Shown here: piece after piece, positions 31,708 to 41,633 of the stretch
How the letters are laid out: each line of letters begins with the position of its first letter
Numbering within the stretch: position 1 is the stretch's first letter
Origin: Sodalis sp. Ffu
GTDB lineage: Bacteria > Pseudomonadota > Gammaproteobacteria > Enterobacterales > Enterobacteriaceae
DNA: 64,000 nucleotides
Reading direction: 5' to 3'
Assembly (NCBI GenBank): GCA_024748595.1
Contig: CP072944.1
Coordinates: 590,001-654,000 of the forward strand
Program-made: the position numbers and the translations under genes
Notes under the pieces: model-generated
The model's input: only the letters and a program-made list of their open reading frames with translations
Databases searched by the model: none
What the model was told of the DNA's origin: nothing

Positions 31708-32622
31708 ATGAAGCGAATTTTTAGCAGAGCCCCCACTCTACAGCTACGACTTTTTTTGACAGTGATAATGGCCATTGCTGTTATCATAGCTGATAGCTGG
31801 CTGAGTATATTCGTTAAAGTTCGCACTTACATGGATACAGCCGTCAGCCCATTTTATTTTCTGGCAAATGGTCCGCGCCAGATATTGGACAATGTATCAC
31901 AGATACTGAAGAGCCGTGAACAACTAATGCTGGAAAACCGTGTTCTGCGCCAGGAATTGCTGCTAAAAAACAGCGAGCTACTGCGGCTAAGTCAGTATAA
32001 ACAAGAAAACGCTAGGATGCGCGAGCTCTTAGGATCGCCGCTGCGTCAGGATGAGAAAAAAATGGTTACTCAGGTGATTTCCACCAGTACTGATCCTTAT
32101 AGCGATCAAGTGGTGATAGACAAGGGAACTGACAACGGCGTATATGTTGGCCAACCAGTCATCAGCGACAAAGGCGTAGTAGGACAGGTGATCGCCACAA
32201 ATAAGCTTACCAGCCGAGTATTATTGCTTTGTGATGCATCGCACGCGCTGCCGATCCAAGTACTACGTAACGATATTCGCGTGATCATGGTCGGCAATGG
32301 TTGCAGAAAAGATCTGCAGTTAAAGCATTTGCCGAATAATATTGATATCCGCGTCGGCGATGTGTTAGTGACTTCAGGCCTGGGCGGCCGCTTTCCGGAA
32401 GGTTACCCAGTGGCCGTGGTATCATCGGTTAAAGTGGATACACAACGGGCCTACACTGTAATCCAGGCGCGACAGACCGCTGGTCTGTCTCATTTGCGTT
32501 ACATGCTGCTACTACGGAACGCTGATACGCGCGGTAAAGTGCCGTTGCCGCCGCACGAAGTCCACCGGGTGGCCAATGAGCGACTAATGCAGAGGATGCC
32601 AAAAGAATTACCGCCCCTATAG
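31708..32622 (+). CDS. mreC: Rod-shape protein MreC, C-terminal tail lost by frameshift
   Basis: Bitopic inner-membrane protein that bridges MreB, MreD and the elongation synthases. One transmembrane helix (about 15-35), a coiled coil (about 70-112, LENRVLRQELLLKNSELLRL) and the periplasmic double beta-barrel domain (about 115-280) are all complete. The latter includes DPYSDQVVIDKG and VTSGLGGRFPEGYPV. It stops after 304 residues at ELPPL; E. coli has 367 with a Pro/Thr/Gln-rich tail. The stop follows a CCCC run (32614-32617). One extra base there would open a tail of about 98 codons that ends at 32915, overlapping the mreD ATG as ATGA. The core function is probably kept. Confidence 0.94.
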   Translation: MKRIFSRAPTLQLRLFLTVIMAIAVIIADSWLSIFVKVRTYMDTAVSPFYFLANGPRQILDNVSQILKSREQLMLENRVLRQELLLKNSELLRLSQYKQENARMRELLGSPLRQDEKKMVTQVISTSTDPYSDQVVIDKGTDNGVYVGQPVISDKGVVGQVIATNKLTSRVLLLCDASHALPIQVLRNDIRVIMVGNGCRKDLQLKHLPNNIDIRVGDVLVTSGLGGRFPEGYPVAVVSSVKVDTQRAYTVIQARQTAGLSHLRYMLLLRNADTRGKVPLPPHEVHRVANERLMQRMPKELPPL

Positions 32623-32915
32623 CTACCATCGAATCACCTATGCTTACCTCTACCCCGCCTACGGCGGGCAATTGGCTGTTTCCGGATATAAAGGCTACTA
32701 GCAACCGAAAAAACAGCACGCTAACTGCTCTTAACATTGGTAGGCAGACTGATCCCAGAGTCAATCTCTACCAAGAGAGCAGCATACGCCCATATTCTGG
32801 GGCTGACAGATCTATCCCTAGAGATATACAGAACACCATTACAGCAAAGCTAGCCATGACCACGCCAGCAAAATGTTTACTGTTCAATGGAGGAGAGGCA
32901 GATTCACAGCAATGA
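32618..32915 (+). pseudogene. mreC: Out-of-frame remainder of mreC tail
   Basis: The +1 frame after the CCCC run stays open for about 98 codons, starting IATIESPMLTSTPPTAGN, with the low-complexity Pro/Ser/Thr character of MreC tails. Its TGA (32913-32915) overlaps the mreD ATG (32912-32914), the normal coupling of mreC to mreD. It would be joined to mreC by one base or by slippage on the C run. Confidence 0.6.
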
Positions 32916-33397
32916 ATCGGTATTACTGTCACAGCGGCTGGATTATCTGGATCTCCTTTATTATCGCTATTATTTTACAAATTATTCCTTGGCCACCGCC
33001 GCTTTATCTATTCCGGCCTTCTTGGTGTAGTCTACTGCTAATCTACTGGGTTATGGCGCTACCACATCGGGTCAATGTGGGAACCGGTTTCGTGCTCGGA
33101 CTGATTATGGATTTGATTCTCGGTTCAACGCTTGGCGTGCGGGCACTAGCACTAAGTATTCTCGCATATCTAGTGATATTTAAATTACAGTTATTCCGTA
33201 ATATGCCCCTTCGACAACAAGCACTGATTGTAATACTGCTGTCATTAACCACCCAGGTGATCATATTCTGGTTAAAATTTCTAGTGACTAATATTTTATT
33301 CCGGCCAGAAATATTTTGGAGCAGTATGGTGGACGGAGTTTTATGGCCTTGGCTATTTTTGTTGATGAATAAAACCCGCCGCCAATTTACCCTATAG
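32912..33397 (+). CDS. mreD: Rod-shape protein MreD
   Basis: Inner-membrane partner of MreC in the elongation complex. The ATG at 32912 ([16 protein letters not shown]) gives 161 residues against 162 in E. coli. Five or so hydrophobic helices and the family stretches [32 protein letters not shown] and [12 protein letters not shown] are clear. A GGAGGAGAGG purine stretch lies 15-25 bases upstream, rather far for a ribosome site, so translation may have relied on coupling to the now-frameshifted mreC tail. In E. coli maf and rng follow; here they are dead. Confidence 0.96.
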   Translation: MNRYYCHSGWIIWISFIIAIILQIIPWPPPLYLFRPSWCSLLLIYWVMALPHRVNVGTGFVLGLIMDLILGSTLGVRALALSILAYLVIFKLQLFRNMPLRQQALIVILLSLTTQVIIFWLKFLVTNILFRPEIFWSSMVDGVLWPWLFLLMNKTRRQFTL

Positions 33398-33593
33398 TTA
33401 GGAATAGCCATACACACGATTTATAAGGCATTTTATTCCCCAACGCAAAGCACTATAATAACCGCATTGTTTGATATGGTCTTTTTGAATAATTAACGTC
33501 TTCGTCGAAAGAACAACTCCAAACAGGAAAAAACGACCGTAACTAGCTTCGTTAACAATGTTCCCAGAAAATCCCTCTAGCTGTAAAAACAAA

Positions 33594-34402
33594 AGTTTAA
33601 AATCACTAATTAATAAAGCTATAATAAGGATTCATCAAACGAAATTTACTAATTATGGTTCGATGCCATAACTGCCCACTAGTATAGCAGAATAAAATCA
33701 CTCAAAACCCAATATAATTAACTGCATTGATGAAGAAATAAATCTTTCCCCTGGCGATACGAGCATTGTAAAGCTTTATAATGAATATCCCTCTACTGCT
33801 CCTGGACTCCACCTACATAAATAAAAAGATTAAAAATATTAATGTCATATAAAAACTTCAACTCAAAATAATATTCACTATCACTCTTATATTACTAGAC
33901 CAAAGAATTTTAGTGAAAGTGAATTGGCAAATCAAATAACACACGGTTAAGAGATAATGCCACATCTGGCACAAGCAATATATGACGGTTGATAAGCACG
34001 ATACATAACATCACTTACTCTGATATATCGCTTAGCAATGTACCGAATACAAAAGCACTACTAAAGTTTGCAATTTTACCAAACAAATTAAAAAAGATAC
34101 TTAAGAACATCTAAGATACACATGCTACCCATAATAAATTTTAAGTTAAAAATCAATCCACTCATCACCACTGAAAAATGCCTGCAATTGTTTAAACTAT
34201 CACAATAAAATCTAGCCACTAACATCTAACACGAAAGAACAAATAATAAAAAAGCTCGGATACCATCCGACTTCACTTTGACGGAGCTAGCCATGTCAAA
34301 ATAAAAATCTATCGACTGACTTCTGACATTACCAAATTACAATGCCTATCTAGGGAAAGACAATGACCATTAGTCGCTCATTCAAACAAAATTATTCAAC
34401 TA
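33594..34402 (+). mobile_element. IS903-type relic, copy 5, nearly full length
   Basis: Readable across damage: ITN at 33600 then SYNKD and LWFDA (start region), IMNIPLLLLDSTYINKKIKNINV (LMNVPLSCPSYTCISKRAKTVNV) near 33780-33840 and YSDISLSNV near 34000. The GYHP...TELAMSK tail at 34260 is followed by TLPNYNAYLG. It ends in CAAACAAAATTATTCAAC near 34384. It lies between mreD and the maf/rng remains. Confidence 0.72.
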
Positions 34403-34610
34403 TCTATCCGCTACCATATGAGTAGGTTGCAACCTTCTAAGTTGAAAAATTCTGCGGCGGTTAAATTTACTCAACAAAGCACCGTGGACTATATTGTAGC
34501 ACAACTAGGCACTACGCGGAGCATGTCCCAAACTTGAAAATAAAAGTTAATTCGTTGGTTAGAGCAGCCTGCTATTATGCGTTATTAACTCAGAAGCGCA
34601 AAAGGAATCT
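34403..34610 (+). other. Possible maf remnant before rng
   Basis: E. coli order is mreD-maf-rng. Here the + strand reads QQSTVDYIVAQLG near 34478, loosely like ESAQQYVVRLA of Maf. Just before rng, LVRAACYYALLTQ is loosely like the Maf end LVETYELLSNF. The match is weak and the call rests mainly on position. Confidence 0.3.
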
Positions 34611-35304
34611 ACGACCGCTGAATTAATAATCTCGGCAATCTCTACAAAGACTTAGTCCGTCGGGATATTACCTGGTATGAAGGCAACGTTCGTCGATATA
34701 GGCTGGAGAAATACTTTTCCTACACACCTCGAATATTATGCCTTATACTGAGCACTGGATCGGTGAAGAAATAAAATATTTCCCAATGCGCGATATCTCC
34801 GCATTGGACTGCATATATATGGAGTAAATCATTAAAGATACACTTGGAACCAATAGAGCGTGATTAACCACTAACATTACTCACATTACTCTACCGTCTA
34901 ACTATTTAGTATTTATGTCTGGAGCAACTCATATAAGTATTTAGCAACGCGAAAATAAAGCGATCAGACTAAAGAGATAACCACCATCTATAATTAATAC
35001 CGGTGTTTTCATCGGTTACCGTAATGTATATGAAAGAATCTCAATACCAATATTGAACCACTCAGGACATCATCCAACTTCGGCTACGTAATCTTGGCGG
35101 TATCATTATTATCGACTTTATCGATATGAGCAATGAAGAGCACCAGCAGATGGTGTTGCACTAATTAGAGCAAGCGCTGAGAAAAGCCTTAAAGGCTGAT
35201 GAATCCCATGTTTTGGCTTAAATGCAAAATTTTGTCAGCAAGAAAGTGAAGGTACAAATCAACCCTCTCTAAGCCAATAGCAGTTCGAGTTATTGATCAT
35301 GTAG
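34611..35304 (+). pseudogene. rng: Ribonuclease G, several deletions
   Basis: The start codon is mutated to ACG at 34611, followed by TAELI as in the E. coli start MTAELL. Further pieces in order are GNLYKD, ILPGMKATFVDIG, RDIS, IIKDTLGTNRA, LPSNYLVFMSGATH, GVFIGYRN, LRLRNLGGIIIIDFIDMSNE, LEQAL, ADESHVLA, FVSKKVKVQINPL and a final QFELLIM before TAG. Each matches E. coli RNase G in sequence order. Only about 690 of 1470 bases remain, with frameshifts and stops. RNase G matures 16S rRNA 5' ends, so RNase E or another enzyme must cover this. Confidence 0.92.
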
Positions 35305-36182
35305 ACCATCTACAACAACTAGAGACATAATGCATTAGTGAAGGACACGTAACAAAAAGCAATAAAATAAGCTACAACAAATACCAGAAGATACTAATAG
35401 CGATAAGCACCATTTTAAGATTATATAGTATAGTAGTATCTAAAATTTTCACGGATGTTAACTGCATCATCAAATCTGGATCACTGACGTTATCGTCAGT
35501 ATACTTTCACCCCTGGTTATGAAAGAATAAAATTGTTCAAGTCTCTGTATAGTGACAACTTGAGTCATTTTATTCAAAGCATGTACCATTGTCATATTTA
35601 TACCTTATTTGAATATAGTCATTTGGTAATGTCAGTTTCTACCAAATAACTATTTTACTCGTGATATCGTAGCTCTTTCTGCCATAACGCAAAGAGGGGT
35701 GAATAGTTAATCTTTATTTTTTTGAACTGTATGTTCTGACTTTACATTCACCTTCGCCAAAAACTCTCAGCTTAACATCATAATAAGTAATGTTGCCACG
35801 AGTCGATGGTTTTCATAATATTAACGTTTTATCCTGTTTATCGATGCAAAATATAGAGTCCTAGCAACTATATAAAGGGGAAGTATTAATAATTAAAAAA
35901 TGGAAGCGTCGTCAAATTCCTACAAATAAACAACCTGTCACTCAGAATATTGACTACCAATTGCAATATAAAAAAACAATATGGATCAAAACGAAAGTTT
36001 TTAATTCGTAAGCTCAAGGAGGCCAAACTCATAAACACCCAAAAGAGTTTAGGAAACTGTATGGTATTATGATAAATCTATTGTCCACTCGCAGTTTTTT
36101 AAATTATGACAATTGAATTAACGCATACATTTTTTGCTCACTCGCGATAATAGGCTAACATTTATTCAATGTTTAACGCCTG
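35305..36182. other. Spacer between dead rng and tusE
   Basis: No gene. It contains the minus-strand IS903-type relic at 35725-35850 and otherwise nothing I can read. Confidence 0.55.
35725..35850 (-). mobile_element. IS903-type relic, minus strand
   Basis: The reverse complement reads CIDKQDKTLIL, later STRGNITYYDVKLRVFGEGE then CKVRTY. This is a close match to CISKRAKTVNV and TRGNIAHLVIDATGLKVFGEGEWKVRTHG of IS903-type transposases. Only this central part is clear. Confidence 0.7.
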
Positions 36183-36548
36183 CTAGAGACATTTAACTGG
36201 CTTCGGCAAACCAGCGATTTTAGCAGCTTGCTTTGCCGGCCCTTGAGGAAATAGGCGAAAAAGATAGCGACTATGGCTTTTCTCCTTACCATACTTCTGA
36301 GCCATCGCCTTAACTAACATGCGAATCGCAGGCGAAGTATTAAACTTCAAATAAAAAGCGCGTATGAAATGAATCACCTGCCAGTGCGCTTCGCTAAGTG
36401 TGATTCCCTCTAGTTGAGCAATTTCCACGGCTAATGCCTCACTCCAATCCCTGTAATTAGTCAAATACCCCGAAGTATCGGTGGCAATTTCTAAGATGCT
36501 TAATTTGCATATATTTTTATCAAATTTATGAATGATCGTACGATCCAT
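36183..36548 (-). CDS. tusE: Sulfurtransferase TusE
   Basis: DsrC-like sulfur carrier that accepts persulfide from TusBCD and passes it to MnmA for 2-thiouridine in tRNA wobble positions. The family core runs from [18 protein letters not shown] to the end [18 protein letters not shown], with the active Cys as the penultimate residue (120). [30 protein letters not shown] is clear. The first 15 or so residues (121 against 109 in total) do not match, so the true start may lie downstream of the ATG at 36548. As in E. coli, it lies near the tRNA-Ser gene, with yccA missing. Confidence 0.94.
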   Translation of the reverse strand: MDRTIIHKFDKNICKLSILEIATDTSGYLTNYRDWSEALAVEIAQLEGITLSEAHWQVIHFIRAFYLKFNTSPAIRMLVKAMAQKYGKEKSHSRYLFRLFPQGPAKQAAKIAGLPKPVKCL

Positions 36549-36903
36549 CGTAAACCCAAAATATTTAATAAACTAAAAAATATTATACAATAAAAAATAA
36601 CAATTTTGCGAATATTATTGATTGCACTACCATCAATAATATTGATGATTTCCACAAAATATTTCTTACAGAAAAAATAAAAACTACACTAATAGCCAGT
36701 GACATTGCGGAAATATACAGGCAAATTTAGTAATCATCTGTCATAAGCAGCAGGTAAACTAGTGTGCTAACAATAGCGGCCAGAGCTGAAAAATACAGAG
36801 CCATAGAGAACAAAAAATAAGTATTGCGCAATACCTTGTAGGTGATTAACGCAAAATGCTCTTTACAACTAGATAGACTCTGTCTATAGTACACCCTGTT
36901 ATT
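36549..36903. other. Short spacer tusE to tRNA-Ser
   Basis: About 350 bases with no feature recognised; yccA would lie here in E. coli. Confidence 0.5.
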
Positions 36904-36991
36904 GGGGGAATGGCTGAGTGGTTGAAAGCACCGGTTTTGAAAATCGGAAGTGCATAAGCGTTCTAGAGTTCGAATCTCTATTCCCCCGCCA
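36904..36991 (+). tRNA. serT: tRNA-Ser (UGA)
   Basis: 88-base class II tRNA. The acceptor GGGGGAA pairs with TTCCCCC, the discriminator is G, and CCA is encoded. The anticodon loop TTTGAAA gives anticodon TGA. The long variable arm is typical of serine tRNAs, and TTCGAAT forms the T loop. Close to tusE and hspQ, as in E. coli. Confidence 0.97.
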
Positions 36992-37685
36992 AATTTATTA
37001 GTGCATTATACTGATTTTCTCGCTACTAAGAAAGTATATTCTGTAGGTGATATTTCTTCCCTTCCAATTACATCATAAAATATGTAATTAATTTTGCGTC
37101 TCAACTACCCAGGCGTTTTTTGATAGTACGTCTATCCATCTATTACTACACACTACTCTCATAAATACTCCTTCGTCATATAACTATTTTGATAAAACAT
37201 CTTTTCTGATTATTCAATTTGTACAGCTATACTGATGAATTTGAAGACCACTCAAAAGCTATGATTGGCCAAGTAGATTCCGTCATGGCCAGCAACCTAA
37301 TTTAATTTTATCTTTGTCTGTCGCTAACAGCATTTTTAGAGCTGGGCGGTAGAAACGCAAATACTGCACGTTTCAGCTCTTAACAGGCTCTGTAATACCA
37401 TCAAATTTGCAAAATCTACACAATGCATTCTTGCCCTCATCAGATTTCTACTTACCTCCGATACTTCTTTATTCAGCTAGCACCTATCATTAACAACCTG
37501 ATACCTAAAAATTTACACAAACTAACCTAAAGTAAAGAATGTTAGTTCCCCGTAGAATCAATCACAAGATCGTCTGTTTAGTCATCCTCGAGCACAATCA
37601 GAGCAAAATAATCATCCAATTAAAGTGACTGATTATCTTATTTTCAGGAATTTCCTATTAAATCAATTAAATTATCGGATGCACC
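36992..37685. other. Spacer tRNA-Ser to hspQ
   Basis: No gene seen. Only the putative heat-shock promoter directly before hspQ is recognisable. Confidence 0.5.
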
Positions 37686-37713
37686 CTTGATTTCCCTTGC
37701 ATGCCCCCACATT
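37686..37713 (+). promoter_or_regulatory. Putative heat-shock (sigma-32) promoter of hspQ
   Basis: CTTGATT, a 12-base spacer and CCCCACATT resemble the sigma-32 pattern (CTTGAAA, 13-15 bases, CCCCATNT). It lies about 30 bases before the hspQ start with its GGGAGG ribosome site. hspQ is heat-inducible in E. coli. Confidence 0.6.
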
Positions 37714-37742
37714 TAAGCTAGGCGTATTTTACGGGAGGTCTC

Positions 37743-38060
37743 ATGATTGCCAGCAAATTTAGCATAGGACAGCAAGTTCGGCATAAATTGCTAGGATATC
37801 TGGGTGTCATCATTGACGTAGATCCAGAATACTCCTTGGAGAAACCTTTATTAGATGAAATTACGGTTGACATTAGCTTTCGCACATCTCCTTGGTATCA
37901 TGTAGTTATGGAAGATGCAGATGGCAAACCGATCCATACCTATTTGGCGGAAGCCCAACTAGGTTATGAAGTTGCTCCAGTGCACCCGGAGCAACCGACG
38001 CTAGATGCATTGGCCGAATCTATCCGTTTACAACTTCAGGCACCCCGTTTGAGAAATTAA
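37743..38060 (+). CDS. hspQ: Heat-shock protein HspQ (hemimethylated-DNA binding family)
   Basis: Small cytosolic protein known as a specificity-enhancing factor of the Lon protease and as a binder of hemimethylated DNA near oriC. The 105 residues match E. coli in length and in [42 protein letters not shown] and [12 protein letters not shown], ending [17 protein letters not shown] ribosome site and a sigma-32-like promoter precede it. It follows the tusE/tRNA-Ser block as in E. coli. Confidence 0.97.
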   Translation: MIASKFSIGQQVRHKLLGYLGVIIDVDPEYSLEKPLLDEITVDISFRTSPWYHVVMEDADGKPIHTYLAEAQLGYEVAPVHPEQPTLDALAESIRLQLQAPRLRN

Positions 38061-38100
38061 TGTCTCCACTGATAAAAAATGGCCGATAGAGGTATTGATC

Positions 38101-38256
38101 ATGTCAATTTTAGTGGATATCGCCATTAATAGATACACTATAACAAATAGTGCTTTGCCGGATATATCATCAACCTTCAAACAAGAAGATAGTCCTCATA
38201 GTTTAAAGGATACCGCTGATTATTGCAGAGCTCAGGCAATTCTTAAATTTGGATAA
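38101..38256 (+). other. Short open frame, 51 codons, unidentified
   Basis: ATG TCA ATT TTA to TAA, reading MSILVDIAINRYTITNSALP then DISSTFKQEDSP. I do not recognise it and see no good ribosome site. Together with the next frame (38286-38462) it could be a small gene or the remnant of a larger one. It lies in the spacer between hspQ and sppA. Confidence 0.2.
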
Positions 38257-38285
38257 CTCAATTAAATATATTATTTATAAACATT

Positions 38286-38462
38286 ATGCTCTCTGGAAAC
38301 AAACTTCGCGCTGGTATTTACTACCCGGATATAGATATCAGTGTGCCAGAACAGTTATCTATATATACCACTGCACATGACATGCAGATTCCGTTCAAAG
38401 TACAACCATTTACTTTTGTATATAACAGTGAAATACTAGAAGAGGTAATTAGCGTGGAGTAA
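38286..38462 (+). other. Short open frame, 58 codons, unidentified
   Basis: The frame reads MLSGNKLRAGIYYPDIDISV then PEQLSIYTTAHDM and ends LEEVISVE. It is ordered and not low-complexity, unlike most spacer frames here, which suggests a C-terminal gene fragment. I could not name the parent. No ribosome site is evident. Confidence 0.25.
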
Positions 38463-38826
38463 CACCTATGGCTTTACGATTTCTTTTCGCCTAATTTGCC
38501 ATGATTCAAACTCATATACCAGCATGGACCATCCTGTCCATGCACCTTACCAGTTCAGTTAAATGTGACATAGAGCCGTAATTCAATAATATTTCATATA
38601 TCTATTATTAGTCTACTCCCGAGCTAGGATATGATCCTAGCATTGACATAAACTATATTTTTATCACAACGGCCGCTTCCGAAGCATAAAACATATTAAA
38701 TAAGGATGGCTAATAGTAGTATCATCATTATAACCATCTAAGTTTGAGTTGCATCGTCATTGCACCACTCCGAACCGAGCAAATTTTATATTATAATTTG
38801 CACTTTGCAGTCTTTTTGGAGATCTT
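38463..38826. other. Spacer before sppA
   Basis: Nothing recognised apart from a GGAG ribosome site at 38817-38820, a few bases before the sppA ATG. The hspQ and sppA blocks are far apart in E. coli, so a rearrangement point lies in this spacer. Confidence 0.45.
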
Positions 38827-40671
38827 ATGCACACATTGTGGCGAATTATTTCCAGCCCCTTCAAGTGGAGTTGGCGTTTTCTGAGTTTTATCCGTGAATT
38901 GATCCTAAATTTATTTTTAATCGCAATTATTATCGTGATAATACTCCTTTATCTGCATCTCCATCACATTACGCCGAAGTTAACAAAAGGCGCGTTAGTC
39001 ATGAACCTTGCAGGCATAGTTGTAGATAAGCCAGCGATGCATAATAAATTCCGGCAATTCGAGCATGAATTATTAGGTTCCTCTCGCAACCTATTTCAGG
39101 AAAATTCATTGTTTGACGTGGTGGACATACTACGTCAAGCAAAAAACGATGCCAATATTACCGGGCTAGTGCTATTGCTGAAAGATTTCGCAGGTACTGA
39201 TCAGGCTTCATTGCAGTACATAGGTAAAGCACTGCGTGAATTTCGAGACAATAATAAACCAATTTATGCTATCGGAAATAACTATAGCCAGGCACAATAT
39301 TTTCTTGCCAGCTATGCCAACAAAATTTATTTGACACCGCAGGGCTCGGTAGACTTGCATGGTATCGCCACCAATAGATTTTATTACAATTCATTGCTGG
39401 ATAAGCTAAAAGTTAATAGCCATATTTTTCGCGTAGGTACCTACAAATCTGTAGCCGAACCTTTTCTACGAGATAATATGTCCGACGCTGCACGGGATGC
39501 AGACGGGCGATGGGTAGGACAGCTTTGGCAACAGTATCTGAATACTGCAGCAGCAAACCGGCAGATAATGCCGCAACAATTATTCCCTGGAGCTCAAACG
39601 ATACTTGCCGGTTTGCGCGCCGTCAGCGGCGATACCGCCAAATTTGCTTTAAATAACAAATTGGTTGACGAAGTAGCTTCCTATTCCGTCATTGAGGAGG
39701 AGATGATAAAGGCCTTCGGTTGGAACAAAAAGAATAAGTCGTTCAATGCTACCAACATCTATGATTACCAGCTGACTTCTCCACCACAACGGGGCGGGCA
39801 GATCGCAGTGATCTTTGCCAATGGTGCCATTATCGACGGACCGAAAACTTCAGGAGCGGCCGGCGGCGACCATACCGCAGACCATATCCGCAATGCTCGT
39901 TTGGATCCGGATATCAAAGCTATCATCTTACGGGTGAATAGCCCGGGCGGCAGTGTTAGCGCCTCGGAATTAATCCGTTCAGAATTGGCCGCCACACGCG
40001 ACAACGGTAAGCCAATTGTAGTATCTATGAGTGGCATGGCAGCATCAGGGGGATACTGGATATCCACACCGGCAAACATAATCATCGCCAGTGAGAGTAC
40101 TCTTACTGGCTCTATTGGTATCTTTGGAATGATCAATACTGTTGAAAACTCCTTAGGCAGTATTGGCGTACATACCGATGGCGTTACTACCTCTCCATTG
40201 GCAGATGTCTCGATGACTAAGACACTGCCAACTGAGTTTGCACAAATGATGCAGCTCAATGTCGAAAACAGCTATAAAAACTTTATTACTTTGGTTGCAC
40301 AATCCCGTCACAAAACACTGGAGGAGATAGATAAAATAGCTCAGGGACGCGTATGGATCGGCAATGATGCATTGAAAAATGGACTAGTGGATAATTTGGG
40401 AGACTTTGACGACGCGGTGAATAAAGCTGCTAAACTAGCAAATTTAAAAGAATATCAGTTGAATTGGTATATGGATAAACCAAGTTTGATGGATATACTA
40501 CTGACACAAACTAGTACATCGGTTTATGCTATGATACTAGCACTGATGCAGTATTGGCTGCCCGTACCTATCAACCAGGTGAGCGATTTACTGCATGAGA
40601 GCTTAGGATTTAATTGGAATGATCCAAAAAATTGCTATGCTGTCTGTCTGTCGTGCGGGCAGAAGCAATAG
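38827..40671 (+). CDS. sppA: Signal peptide peptidase A (protease IV)
   Basis: Inner-membrane serine protease that degrades cleaved signal peptides. The 614 residues compare with 618 in E. coli. An N-terminal membrane anchor (about 25-46, LNLFLIAIIIVIILLYL) precedes two tandem S49 domains. The catalytic Ser-Lys dyad is intact: Lys207 in RVGTYKS of the first domain and Ser407 in GMAASGGYW of the second. Also conserved are ILRVNSPGGSVSASE and TGSIGIFG. A GGAG ribosome site lies a few bases before the ATG. No frame damage is seen. Confidence 0.96.
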   Translation: MHTLWRIISSPFKWSWRFLSFIRELILNLFLIAIIIVIILLYLHLHHITPKLTKGALVMNLAGIVVDKPAMHNKFRQFEHELLGSSRNLFQENSLFDVVDILRQAKNDANITGLVLLLKDFAGTDQASLQYIGKALREFRDNNKPIYAIGNNYSQAQYFLASYANKIYLTPQGSVDLHGIATNRFYYNSLLDKLKVNSHIFRVGTYKSVAEPFLRDNMSDAARDADGRWVGQLWQQYLNTAAANRQIMPQQLFPGAQTILAGLRAVSGDTAKFALNNKLVDEVASYSVIEEEMIKAFGWNKKNKSFNATNIYDYQLTSPPQRGGQIAVIFANGAIIDGPKTSGAAGGDHTADHIRNARLDPDIKAIILRVNSPGGSVSASELIRSELAATRDNGKPIVVSMSGMAASGGYWISTPANIIIASESTLTGSIGIFGMINTVENSLGSIGVHTDGVTTSPLADVSMTKTLPTEFAQMMQLNVENSYKNFITLVAQSRHKTLEEIDKIAQGRVWIGNDALKNGLVDNLGDFDDAVNKAAKLANLKEYQLNWYMDKPSLMDILLTQTSTSVYAMILALMQYWLPVPINQVSDLLHESLGFNWNDPKNCYAVCLSCGQKQ

Positions 40672-41049
40672 AATATAAATCGTCATTATGCCGGTAAATT
40701 GTCCTAATTTCCTTAATTAATTTTTCTTTCACCTCTCACATCAATTCCTCGCTGCACATGGTAGATAGTGTTATTTGTCGCGTACTTTATCTGAAGAGGC
40801 TATATACCGATCCAAAACCATTTACGGCGTAAACTTGTTACTATCCTCTGTAAACGTTCTATAGCAATTAAATCAATAATCTAGTCTAGTTTGGATTCTT
40901 TATGTTTTTAGCATGTTTTTAAGGTCAGAGCCGATGATTTCATACCTACTGTGGTATATTCGGATTAATTATCACATGGAGTTTTCACCAAAGTATAACG
41001 CTTGTCTGACTAATAGATAGACAACTTTTTCAAACAGATCTTTCCGTAA
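40672..41049. other. Spacer after sppA
   Basis: About 380 bases without recognisable content. ansA follows sppA in E. coli; no trace was read. Confidence 0.5.
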
Positions 41050-41266
41050 CAAAAAACTTTTAAATCATTCATTGAGTGAGCTACAAGGCTTTCATACACT
41101 CTTGCAATATTCTACTTTATACAGTTTCCGGAATTCCAATTGCATCAATAAAAATACTAGAAAAGTTAACGTCATGCCACCAAGAGCTGAAATATATTAA
41201 AAGTATTAGTAAGATGATTTGTTTTACTATTAAAAAAATTAGATTTATTCAACAAAACTCACGCGA
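41050..41266 (+). mobile_element. IS903-type relic, copy 6, internally deleted
   Basis: The translation at 41064 reads IIHxVSYKAFIHSCNILLYTV, like ITNW-SYNKALI-RG-LTLWF at the start of IS903-type transposases. The segment ends with GATTTATTCAACAAAAC at 41249-41265, a near-perfect terminal repeat. Only about 220 bases remain. The 96-codon open frame at 41076 lies over this relic. Confidence 0.65.
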
Positions 41267-41633
41267 ATATATGTTATTGACTAAAAAATCACAATCGGCT
41301 AATACCCCAATAACCAGCCTGTTATGCTGGTTGCAGAAAATAATATCTAGGTGGAAACCATCGTGATAGTACCCGCTGCATTGAAGTAAGACGAGTGGTA
41401 TGCAGAACCTTAATTAATAAGAAAAAGGATCAGCGATAACTAGATCTATTAATCTATTAACCAAGCCTACTGAAATCTTTTGCCAAAAACTTTATTATTG
41501 CCATCAGGACTATCAACGGATAAATCCAGTATAATTAACTTGCTTTAATTAATTACTTAAATCAGATTTAATGACGGTGGCAATTATTTATTGCCAACTA
41601 GCCTTTATATCTTAATTTTTATCAGGAGAACAT

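Noticed and set aside
34403-34610. Firm call of a maf pseudogene
   Set aside because: Position fits, but only two short loose matches could be found; listed as a low-confidence note.
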